Positions 33,363-40,846 of a DNA stretch of 64,000 nucleotides are shown here, in pieces (position 1 is the stretch's first letter; the number at the start of each line of letters is the position of its first letter). A model generated the notes under the pieces. That model was given only the letters and a program-made list of their open reading frames with translations. It was not told the DNA's origin and did not search any database. The position numbers and the translations under genes were made by a program. This DNA is from an uncultured Lachnospiraceae bacterium. Its GTDB lineage: Bacteria > Bacillota > Clostridia > Lachnospirales > Lachnospiraceae. The stretch covers positions 16,320-80,319 of the forward strand of contig CAJTNT010000017.1 in the NCBI GenBank assembly GCA_910577785.1, read 5' to 3'.

Positions 33363-33422
33363 TAAAAGGGATGGCCTGCACGGACTCACATCCGTTTCTG
33401 GCCATCCCCTTTACAATCAGGA
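33363..33422 (-). terminator. Terminator of the groESL operon
   Basis: A long stem pairs GGGGATGGCC (near 33410-33420) with GGCCATCCC (33368-33376), followed on the minus strand by TTTTATG. It lies 35 bp after the groEL stop. Confidence 0.8.
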
Positions 33423-33456
33423 TTTTAAATCCTTATATCCGGGAATCCATTTTGAA

Positions 33457-35082
33457 TTACATCATCCCCATCCCGCCAGCGCCGCCTGCCGGCATTGCGG
33501 GTGTCTCTTCCTTAATATTTGCCACTACAGACTCTGTTGTCAGCAAAGTGGATGCCACAGAGGTTGCATTCTGCAATGCGCTCCTGGTCACCTTCACTGG
33601 ATCTAAGATGCCTGCATCTACCATATTTACATACTCTTCCTTGGTTGCGTCAAAGCCAACGCCTATTTCGGATTCCTTTACCTTATTGATGATTACAGCG
33701 CCTTCTAAGCCTGCATTTGCCACAATATAGTACAGTGGGGATTCCAAAGCCTTGAGGATAACCTTAGCGCCTGTCTTCTCATCGCCTTCTAAAGTTTCTG
33801 CCAATTCTGCAACCTCTTTTGCCGCATGGATATATGCGGATCCGCCGCCAGCGATAATGCCTTCCTCTACAGCTGCCCTTGTGGAATTCAAGGCGTCCTC
33901 CATACGGAGCTTGCTTTCCTTCATTTCTGTCTCGGTTGCCGCGCCCACGCGGATCACTGCCACGCCGCCTGCCAGCTTAGCAAGACGTTCCTGCAGCTTT
34001 TCCTTGTCAAAATCAGAAGTAGTCTCCTCAATCTGGGCGCGGATCTGGGCAACCCTTGCAGCGATGGCGTCCTTGTCGCCTACGCCGTCTACAATAATTG
34101 TGTTTTCCTTCTGCACCTTAACGGATTTTGCACGGCCTAACTGATCCATTGTCGTCTCTTTCAATTCTAAGCCCACTTCCTCGGAAATCACCTGGCCGCC
34201 TGTAAGGATGGCGATATCCTCTAACATAGCTTTCCTTCTGTCGCCATAGCCTGGAGCCTTGACAGCCACTACGTTGAAGGTTCCGCGTAATTTATTGACA
34301 ATCAATGTAGTCAGCGCCTCGCCTTCCACGTCCTCAGCGATAATCAGCAGCCTGGAGCCAGACTGTACAACCTGCTCCAGCAATGGAAGGAGTTCCTGGA
34401 TGTTGCTGATCTTCTTGTCAGTAATCAGGATATAGGGGTCATCCAATACGGCTTCCATCTTATCCATATCCGTTGCCATATATGCGGAAATATAGCCGCG
34501 GTCAAACTGCATGCCCTCCACCAGGTCAAGCTCTGTCTGCATGGTCTTAGACTCTTCAATAGTAATAACGCCGTCATTGGAAACCTTCTCCATAGCGTCG
34601 GAAACAAGTGTGCCAACTTCGTCATCCCCAGCAGAAATAGCCGCCACCTTGGCAATCTGGTCTTTGCTGTCTACCTTCCGGCTCATGGCTGCAATCGCCT
34701 CTACGGCCTTATCCGTGGCCTTCTTCATGCCACGCCTTAATACGATGGGGTTCGCGCCGGCCTCTAGGTTCTTCATGCCCTCTTTAATCATTGCCTGTGC
34801 CAGCACGGTTGCTGTGGTAGTGCCATCCCCGGCAACATCGTTGGTCTTGGTGGCCACTTCCTTCACAAGCTGCGCGCCCATGTTCTCAAAAGCATCCTCC
34901 AGTTCGATCTCCTTGGCGATGGTCACGCCGTCATTCGTAATCAGCGGTGCGCCAAAGGACTTATCCAATACTACGTTCCTTCCCTTCGGCCCTAAGGTTA
35001 CCCTTACGGTATTTGCTAACTGGTCTACGCCTGCTTCCAATGCTTTTCTCGCTTCTGTGCCATATTTTAATTCCTTTGCCAT
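33457..35082 (-). CDS. groEL: 60-kDa chaperonin GroEL
   Basis: The 541-residue protein is full length and typical: MAKELKYGTEARKALEAGV, the ATP-binding VAGDGTTTATVLAQ, and the Gly/Met-rich tail ending GGMGMM. It forms the folding chamber with GroES. Translation from MAK is chosen by family convention; MIMAK two codons earlier is possible. It is in one operon with groES, with a 218-bp spacer that contains a decayed copy of a repetitive element. Confidence 0.98.
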   Translation of the reverse strand: MAKELKYGTEARKALEAGVDQLANTVRVTLGPKGRNVVLDKSFGAPLITNDGVTIAKEIELEDAFENMGAQLVKEVATKTNDVAGDGTTTATVLAQAMIKEGMKNLEAGANPIVLRRGMKKATDKAVEAIAAMSRKVDSKDQIAKVAAISAGDDEVGTLVSDAMEKVSNDGVITIEESKTMQTELDLVEGMQFDRGYISAYMATDMDKMEAVLDDPYILITDKKISNIQELLPLLEQVVQSGSRLLIIAEDVEGEALTTLIVNKLRGTFNVVAVKAPGYGDRRKAMLEDIAILTGGQVISEEVGLELKETTMDQLGRAKSVKVQKENTIIVDGVGDKDAIAARVAQIRAQIEETTSDFDKEKLQERLAKLAGGVAVIRVGAATETEMKESKLRMEDALNSTRAAVEEGIIAGGGSAYIHAAKEVAELAETLEGDEKTGAKVILKALESPLYYIVANAGLEGAVIINKVKESEIGVGFDATKEEYVNMVDAGILDPVKVTRSALQNATSVASTLLTTESVVANIKEETPAMPAGGAGGMGMM

Positions 35083-35114
35083 GATCATCTGTCTCCTTTT
35101 ATTCTCTGAATTTT

Positions 35115-35170
35115 CTAAATATCGTCCCGAATTGCTGTTATGGGCGGCCTCCCAGGCCCTTGGATAACAA
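35115..35170. repeat. Partial copy of the palindromic repeat found near 53.2 kb
   Basis: The segment from CTAAATATCG to GGATAACAAC matches the right half of the element at 53210-53354 at roughly three positions in four, including GCGGCCTCC and AGGCC. The left half is absent. It sits in the groES-groEL spacer. Confidence 0.6.
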
Positions 35171-35300
35171 CTCTTTCCCAACTGTCCCGCCAGGCCGAAG
35201 CACTTGCTGCCCGAACGGTACAAATTTCATCCAAAAGGGGAAGGCTGCCTGCGCCCGCCTTAGCGCTATGCCCTTGCCAGGATGCCATTCTGCCTTAAGG

Positions 35301-35588
35301 CTATGCCTCTACCACTGCCAGGATGTCATTCTGCTTAACAATGATATATTCATTTCCCTCAAGCTTTACTTCATTCCCTGCATATTTGGAATAAATTACC
35401 TTATCCCCTTCCTTAACCTGCATAGTTACTTCCTTGCCGTCTACCATCCCGCCAGGCCCAACAGCGACTACCTCTGCTTCCTGCGGCTTCTCCTGTGCGC
35501 TTCCTGTTAAAATAATGCCAGACTTGGTCGTCTCTTCTGCCTCACACTGCTTCAATACAACTCTGTCTCCTAACGGTACTAATTTCAT
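35301..35588 (-). CDS. groES: 10-kDa co-chaperonin GroES
   Basis: The 95-residue protein has the full GroES pattern: MKLVPLGDRVVLKQ at the start, the mobile loop ETTKSGIILTGSAQEKPQ and the EYIIVKQNDILAVVE end. AGGAGG precedes the ATG. A CIRCE operator and consensus promoter lie upstream. Confidence 0.98.
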   Translation of the reverse strand: MKLVPLGDRVVLKQCEAEETTKSGIILTGSAQEKPQEAEVVAVGPGGMVDGKEVTMQVKEGDKVIYSKYAGNEVKLEGNEYIIVKQNDILAVVEA

Positions 35589-35642
35589 TGCGATTCCTCC
35601 TTATAAGCCATTCTTTTTTCAATCATTTTCTTACTTGGGTTA

Positions 35643-35712
35643 TTAGCACTCATTTATATCGAGTGCTGATTGCCTATGTACATAATTTAGCACTCTCTAT
35701 TTTCTTTGTCAA
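35643..35712 (-). promoter_or_regulatory. groESL promoter with CIRCE (HrcA) operator and an extra half-site
   Basis: The promoter reads TTGACA (35707-35712), 17 bases, TAAATT (35684-35689) on the minus strand. Downstream lies a CIRCE element, TTAGCACTC-N9-GAGTGCTGA (35643-35669), one base off the perfect repeat. A further TTAGCACTC half-site at 35687-35695 covers the -10. HrcA repression is expected from the known role of CIRCE. Confidence 0.9.
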
Positions 35713-35770
35713 TATCCAATTTTATATTTAATAAAAAGTTTATATTTTTTCGCGGATATTTCGATGCCTG

Positions 35771-36244
35771 TTATGTTCCCAAGGGGTGTTCCTCTATATA
35801 TTGCTCCATAATGGCAGCCGCCATACGGACTAATTTCTTGCAGGGGCGCTTTTTGTAGTACTCTGCCGTCCGCTCCTCCGGCACTGGCAGATCACGCTTC
35901 CTGTCCAGCCTCAGTAACTCCCGGCAGACAATGGAGCCATTTTCTTCTTCATAGGCTCTGGCAAGCTGCTGGATGCGGGCATAGTGTTCCTTCTTGCCCT
36001 CCAGATCCCCTGGCATGTCATAGCCATACAGCATCCCTGCCACCAGGAACATCCCGCTGACCGCGCCGCAGACCTCGCGCAGCCTGCCCATCCCCCCGCC
36101 AAAGGAAGAGCTGAGCCTGGCTGCCGTCGCCATATCCATCTGATAAAGATCTGAGAAGGCCAGGAATACTGCCTGGGTGCAATTGTACCCATTTACAAAA
36201 TTTTCTTCTGCCTTCTGCCCATATTTGCTCTGTGCGTAATCCAT
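35771..36244 (-). CDS. C_GCAxxG_C_C family putative redox protein
   Basis: The 157-residue protein matches the C_GCAxxG_C_C family: NGYNCTQAVFLAF, SSSFGGGMGRLREVCGAVSGMFLVAGMLYG, and a later CRELL. The spaced cysteines are thought to bind a metal or do redox work; the function is unknown. GGAGG lies 13 bases before the chosen ATG, rather far; a start at 36313 would overlap nadC by 11 bp. It is probably co-transcribed with nadBC. Confidence 0.8.
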   Translation of the reverse strand: MDYAQSKYGQKAEENFVNGYNCTQAVFLAFSDLYQMDMATAARLSSSFGGGMGRLREVCGAVSGMFLVAGMLYGYDMPGDLEGKKEHYARIQQLARAYEEENGSIVCRELLRLDRKRDLPVPEERTAEYYKKRPCKKLVRMAAAIMEQYIEEHPLGT

Positions 36245-36302
36245 CTGTATGTCATTTCCTCCGATTTTCTCAAATGTGCTGTAAAAACGCGGGAATAAAT
36301 GC

Positions 36303-37157
36303 CTACATGGCATGCAGGTTCTTCAGGGAAATATCCAGGATCGGCGCCGAATGGGTCAGCGCTCCGCTGGAAATATAATCCACGCCCAGGGAGATATAAT
36401 GGGCAATATTTTCCTTCGTCACATTCCCAGAAATCTCAATCTCGGCTTTCCCGCCAATGGCTGCAATGGCCTCCTGCATCTCCTCCACGCCCATATTATC
36501 CAACATAATAATGTCTGCCCCGGCCTCTACGGCCTCCCGCACCATTTCTGCTGTTTCGCATTCCACCTCAATCTTACGTACAAAGGGCGCATATTCTTTG
36601 GCCATCTGCACAGCCTCCTTCACGCCGCCGGCAGCCCCGATGTGGTTGTCTTTCAGCAGGACGCCGTCAGAGAGGTTGTAACGGTGGTTATATCCCCCCC
36701 CTACCTTTACCGCATATTTTTCAAAAATCCGCATATTGGGCGTAGTCTTCCTCGTATCCAGCAGCTTCACCTTGCTCCCCTCCAGCAGGACGGCAATAGA
36801 ATGGGTATAGGTGGCAATCCCGCTCATGCGCTGCAGGTAATTCAGCGCCGTCCGTTCCCCAGAGAGAATGGCGCGGATATCGCCTTTCACTGTCCCAATC
36901 AAATCACCTTTCTTCGCCAGATCCCCATCCGTAAAATGGAACTCTGCCGCAATCCCGTCATCCAAGAGTTCAAACACGCGCTGGAACACGGACAGCCCGG
37001 CCAGCACGCCGTCCTGCTTGCAGATCAGCTGCGCCTCTCCCTGCTGCGGATGGCGCATCACAGCGTTCGTTGTCACGTCCTCACTGGAGATATCCTCCTG
37101 CAAAGCCTGTAAAATCAATTTATCCGCATTTAACTCCATGGTTATTCTGTTGTTCAT
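36303..37157 (-). CDS. nadC: Quinolinate phosphoribosyltransferase NadC
   Basis: NadC turns quinolinate and PRPP into nicotinate mononucleotide. The 284-residue protein shows DTRKTTPNMRIFEKYAVKVGGGYNHR with the PRPP-binding region, LLKDNHIGAAGG and IMLDNMGVEEM. Length is typical. Its start lies inside the end of nadB (38-bp overlap, or 20 bp from the next ATG), so translation is coupled. Confidence 0.97.
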   Translation of the reverse strand: MNNRITMELNADKLILQALQEDISSEDVTTNAVMRHPQQGEAQLICKQDGVLAGLSVFQRVFELLDDGIAAEFHFTDGDLAKKGDLIGTVKGDIRAILSGERTALNYLQRMSGIATYTHSIAVLLEGSKVKLLDTRKTTPNMRIFEKYAVKVGGGYNHRYNLSDGVLLKDNHIGAAGGVKEAVQMAKEYAPFVRKIEVECETAEMVREAVEAGADIIMLDNMGVEEMQEAIAAIGGKAEIEISGNVTKENIAHYISLGVDYISSGALTHSAPILDISLKNLHAM

Positions 37158-38439
37158 ACTCTTTTTTTCTCCTTTCGATTTCCTGGCGCACCAGCGTGTG
37201 GTTTTCCTGGCGCAATTTCTTCAGATCTATATATCTCTGCGGGCAAAAAGAAGCCATACCCTCGCTCCTTATGATATTCTGTCCAGACATGATGTCCCAT
37301 GCCGCCCGCCGGGCAAATACCAGGCTCTCCAGAAGGGAATTGCTGGCAAGCCGGTTCGCCCCATGCACGCCATTGCAGCTTGTCTCGCCAACGGCATAGA
37401 GGCGTTCCATAGAAGTCCTCCCATCCAGGTCAGACTGGATGCCGCCCATAAAATAATGCTGCCCTGGTACGACAGGGATGCATTCCTTCGTCACGTCATA
37501 GCCCTCTTCCAGGCATTTCCGGCATATATTGGGGAAATGGCTTAAGAGATCCTCCCTGGGGATCGGCTCTGCTGACAGCCAGACATGAGGCTTGCCGTCC
37601 AGCGCCATCTGCTTCTCAATCGCCGCCGTCACCACGTCCCGGGGCTGGAGCTCATCCACAAACCGCTCTTTCTTGGCATTGAGCAGCACTGCCCCCTCTC
37701 CGCGCACAGACTCTGAAATCAGGAAGCGCCTGCCCGGCTTCTGGGAATACAGGGTCGTCGGATGGATCTGCACAAAATTCACATCCTGCAGCCGTATCCC
37801 ATGGCGCAGGGCAATGGCAACCCCATCCCCTGTTAAATGGGCATAATTCGTCGAATGGCGGTACAGCCCGCCAATGCCCCCGCAGGCAAACACCGTATGG
37901 CCTGCCCGGATCGGAACCACCTGCCCCTGCCTGTCCAGAGCCACAATGCCACGGCACACATTCCCTTCACAGAGAATGTCTATCATTTCCGTATGCTCAT
38001 AAAGCTTGATATTGCCGCGTTGCCTTACCTGGCTTAGGAGCTTGCCGGTGATTTCTTTGCCGGTAATGTCCGCATGGAATAAAATCCTCGGCCTGGAATG
38101 CCCGCCTTCCCTGGTATAGGCCAGCTCGCCGTCCCGGCGCTCAAATTCCACGCCGTAGCCCATCAAAAGCTCTGCAATCTGCGGGGAATCCTGGATCATC
38201 CTGTCCACAGAGGCCCGGTTATTCCTGTAATGGCCGGCGCGCATGGTATCCTCAAAATAATCCCCATAATCATCCCCTGACCGCAGGACACAGATCCCGC
38301 CCTGCGCCAGGAAGGAATCGCTGTTTTCCGCCTGATCCTTTGTAATTACCATTATCCTCTGGCTCTCTGGCAGCTGCAGCGCACAAAATAGCCCTGCTGC
38401 CCCAGTGCCCACAATCACTATATCTGTCTCTCTCTCCAT
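37120..38439 (-). CDS. nadB: L-aspartate oxidase NadB
   Basis: NadB oxidises aspartate to iminoaspartate, the first step to quinolinate. The 439-residue flavoprotein has DIVIVGTGAAGLFCAL for FAD binding, ENSDSFLAQGGICV, HSRPRILFHADITGKEI and GETSCNGVHGANRLASNSLLE. A GTG start 33 bases upstream with AAGGG is an alternative. nadA, which usually sits beside nadB and nadC, is not in this window. Confidence 0.96.
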   Translation of the reverse strand: MERETDIVIVGTGAAGLFCALQLPESQRIMVITKDQAENSDSFLAQGGICVLRSGDDYGDYFEDTMRAGHYRNNRASVDRMIQDSPQIAELLMGYGVEFERRDGELAYTREGGHSRPRILFHADITGKEITGKLLSQVRQRGNIKLYEHTEMIDILCEGNVCRGIVALDRQGQVVPIRAGHTVFACGGIGGLYRHSTNYAHLTGDGVAIALRHGIRLQDVNFVQIHPTTLYSQKPGRRFLISESVRGEGAVLLNAKKERFVDELQPRDVVTAAIEKQMALDGKPHVWLSAEPIPREDLLSHFPNICRKCLEEGYDVTKECIPVVPGQHYFMGGIQSDLDGRTSMERLYAVGETSCNGVHGANRLASNSLLESLVFARRAAWDIMSGQNIIRSEGMASFCPQRYIDLKKLRQENHTLVRQEIERRKKEYEQQNNHGVKCG

Positions 38440-38662
38440 CTCTCCACCTGCTTCTGTTGAAAATTCTGGCACAGCCGCCCTTCCTTGCCTGTTGCGGCTG
38501 AATCATTACATTCCAACATAATATCTGCTTCCCCTGTGCGGCTATGCGCACGGATTCCATCAAGTAGGGAAGGCCTTCCCCTACTTGCCGCGCGGCCCGC
38601 ATGCTGTGCCAGCAGCAAACTTCTATCTGCGGGCCTTTGCATATCATAGGGCAGATTTTCTG
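38440..38662 (-). promoter_or_regulatory. Structured leader of the nadBC operon
   Basis: The predicted transcript start near 38662 leaves about 220 nt before nadB. The segment contains several stem-loops: GGGCAGA with TGCCC near 38650-38665, GCCCGCA with TGCGGGC, a near-perfect 25-base palindrome at 38562-38586 (AAGTAGGG/CCCTACTT arms), and GTGCG/CGCAC near 38545. No known riboswitch class is recognised. No gene is supported in 38440-38924. Confidence 0.45.
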
Positions 38663-38668
38663 CCCCTT

Positions 38669-38697
38669 AGTATAACACAGCAGGAAATGGCTGGCAA
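38669..38697 (-). promoter_or_regulatory. Predicted promoter of nadBC
   Basis: TTGCCA (38692-38697) and TATACT (38669-38674) are separated by 17 bases on the minus strand, with a TG before the -10. Confidence 0.7.
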
Positions 38698-38731
38698 GGG
38701 ATTGCAACCGCAATTTTATAAGTTTCCATCC

Positions 38732-38761
38732 TGAAACTTTTTTGCCCTCCCCTCCATCTAA
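38732..38761 (+). promoter_or_regulatory. ECF-type, probably autoregulated promoter of the sigma operon
   Basis: TGAAAC (38732-38737) followed by 17 bases and CATCTAA (38755-38761) resembles the TGAAAC / CGTCTAA pattern of SigV-type ECF promoters, with one mismatch in the -10. It lies 164 bases upstream of the sigma gene. Confidence 0.55.
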
Positions 38762-38924
38762 TCTATAAAGGATACGATCCACGGCCTGGATCCCCCTATC
38801 GTAACCTATAAAAACCCATCCCATACAGGCCGAAGCATAACATAGACATTTTAAATGAGCCTGACATTCTAACGGCAGAGGTATGGAGCCGCTATGAAAC
38901 GCATCAACAGAAAGGAGACACGCC

Positions 38925-39464
38925 ATGGATTCCCAGCAGATGCAGCAGCTCGTGGAGGAGGAACTGCTGTCCTCTTACGATTCCCTGTACCGCCTGGCTT
39001 ACAGCTATGTGAAAAACGAGCCTGACGCCATGGACATTGTGCAGGAAAGCGCCTACAAGGCGATAAAGCATGCTTCCTCCCTAAAGGAAAAATCCCATGC
39101 CAGGACATGGATCTGGCGCATCGCCATCAACACCTCCCTGGAGTTCCTACGGCGGCGGCAACAGGAAATTCCCGCATCTATGCCACAGGAACAGGGGAAA
39201 GAGGACAAATACTGCGATTTTGATACCCTGAGCGCATTGGATATCCTCAACGAGAAGGAGCGAGCCGTCATCATCCTGCGTTATTTTGAAGACAGGAAGC
39301 TTCAGGAGATTGCCCATGCCCTGGAAGAGAACCTCAATACCACCAAAAGCATTTTATACCGCAGCCTGAAAAAATTAAAAGCCAAACTAACGGAAGGAGA
39401 GACAAGCCATGAGCCATACCCCCCAAAAAAACTCCCCAAATACCTTAAAGGGGATCCTAGGTGA
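38925..39464 (+). CDS. ECF RNA polymerase sigma factor (SigV-like)
   Basis: The 179-residue protein has region 2 (YDSLYRLAYSYVKNEPDAMDIVQES, then ARTWIWRIAINTSLEFLRR) and region 4 (LNEKERAVIILRYFEDRKLQEIAHAL). AGGAG precedes the ATG. Its last 56 bases overlap the start of the anti-sigma gene, so the C-terminal tail (EPYPPKKLPKYLKGDPR) is encoded in overlap and is not conserved. Pairing with an RsiV-like protein places it in the lysozyme-responsive SigV group. Confidence 0.93.
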   Translation: MDSQQMQQLVEEELLSSYDSLYRLAYSYVKNEPDAMDIVQESAYKAIKHASSLKEKSHARTWIWRIAINTSLEFLRRRQQEIPASMPQEQGKEDKYCDFDTLSALDILNEKERAVIILRYFEDRKLQEIAHALEENLNTTKSILYRSLKKLKAKLTEGETSHEPYPPKKLPKYLKGDPR

Positions 39465-40626
39465 AATAAACAGCCATTATCAGGCCATCCATATCCCTGA
39501 AAATTTAAAATCCCAGGTAGAAGATTCCATCCGCAGGGCAAAACAGGATCCCGTCACCGAAACAATGCCTGCCCGCCGAAGAAAACGCCCCTGTATCCTC
39601 TCCTGGGCCAAGCATTTTTTTGCTGGCGCTGCCGCTGCCATTCTCGCACTGGCCATCCTTACCAATTCCAGCGCTTCTATCGCCCATGCCATAGGGCAGG
39701 TACCCCTTTTAGGGGTTCTTGTGGATATCGTTACGTTCCAGGATTATAGTATCTATAACAAAAACATGAAGGCAAACCTGAAAATCCCGAAGGCGCAGGT
39801 GACAGATTCTAGCGGCGAAGCCTTGGAAGAAGCTACGGAGCAGTTAAATAACCAAATCCATTCTTACACTACAAAAATAATCGCCGCCTATCTGGACGAT
39901 GTGAAAGCTTCTGGGGGAGAAGCCCTGGAATCCGTGGATTTAGACTACGAAATAGCGGCCGACAATGACAAGCTATTCTCCCTGCGCTTCCATAAGACGC
40001 TTACCATGGCAAGCGCGGAACAGTCTGAGAAAATTTATCATGTCGACAAAGAAACCGGCAAAATGGCCACTATCAAGGATTTGTTCCAGGAGGATTCCAA
40101 TTACAAGGAAGTTATTTCGCAAAATATCAAAGAACAGATGCGCGCACAGATGGAAGCGGATGAAGAAAAAACTTACTACATTGCCGATACCCCCGTCAAT
40201 GAAACAGCAAGAGTGCCTGCCACGCCAGAAAACGACGGCTCTACTACTTACTATTTCTATACTGACGGCAACCCATTAAGCCCCAGATGGGACTTTAGCA
40301 AAGATTTTAAGGCTATCCCCTTAGAAGACGGCGCCGCTGAAGGGAAAACGCCTTCCCACGAAACCCCTTCCAGCGAAAGCGCATCCGAAGGGAATGCGGC
40401 AGAAGATGAGGCGGCACAAGGAAACGCCGCCGAAAATGATACGGCACAAGGAAGCGATGGCTTCTATGAAATCTCAGATGACGTTAATTTCTATGTGAAT
40501 GAATCTGGAAAGCTGATGATTGTGTTTGACGAATATGAAGTTGCGCCTGGCTTCATGGGAATCATATCCTTTGAAATTCCCACAGACATTTTAGACGGAA
40601 TTGTAAAAGATGGCTATTTAAAATAA
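39409..40626 (+). CDS. RsiV-like anti-sigma factor (DUF3298)
   Basis: The 405-residue protein has a cytoplasmic sigma-binding segment, one membrane helix (about 68-85, FFAGAAAAILALAILTNSS) and an extracytoplasmic DUF3298/DUF4163 domain ending FYVNESGKLMIVFDEYEVAPG. RsiV proteins bind lysozyme, are cleaved and release SigV. Unusually, about 50 residues of acidic low complexity (from EDGAAEGK to AQGSDG, around 305-350) interrupt the DUF3298 domain. AAGGAG lies 9 bases before the ATG, inside the sigma gene. Confidence 0.9.
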   Translation: MSHTPQKNSPNTLKGILGEINSHYQAIHIPENLKSQVEDSIRRAKQDPVTETMPARRRKRPCILSWAKHFFAGAAAAILALAILTNSSASIAHAIGQVPLLGVLVDIVTFQDYSIYNKNMKANLKIPKAQVTDSSGEALEEATEQLNNQIHSYTTKIIAAYLDDVKASGGEALESVDLDYEIAADNDKLFSLRFHKTLTMASAEQSEKIYHVDKETGKMATIKDLFQEDSNYKEVISQNIKEQMRAQMEADEEKTYYIADTPVNETARVPATPENDGSTTYYFYTDGNPLSPRWDFSKDFKAIPLEDGAAEGKTPSHETPSSESASEGNAAEDEAAQGNAAENDTAQGSDGFYEISDDVNFYVNESGKLMIVFDEYEVAPGFMGIISFEIPTDILDGIVKDGYLK

Positions 40627-40689
40627 AAATGACATCGCTTACTGTTCCGTGCCTCCGCAGCCACCTACAAAAATTTATTTCATAAAGGA

Positions 40690-40735
40690 AAGGAACGGCG
40701 CATGCACCATAAATCTCTGGTGATGCGCCGCTCCT
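40690..40735. terminator. Bidirectional terminator between the anti-sigma and GH127 genes
   Basis: A stem of about 14 bp with one bulge (around 40696-40710 with 40718-40731, GGCGCATGCACCA and TGGTGATGCGCC arms) lies in the 220-bp convergent gap. The T-richer side serves the minus strand. Nothing else is seen in the gap. Confidence 0.6.
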
Positions 40736-40846
40736 CCTGCTCTTAATGGTATCCTATTTCCATTGTAACTTCTGCTGTCTGCTCCGTTTCGGCCAAAGCG
40801 CCTGCTGCCATGGCCGCAGAACGTGACTGTAATTCAGCTGCTACAA

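Noticed and set aside
38270..38926. A 218-codon minus-strand frame overlapping nadB and its leader
   Set aside because: It has no recognisable domain, runs through the predicted nadB promoter, and overlaps nadB in another frame.
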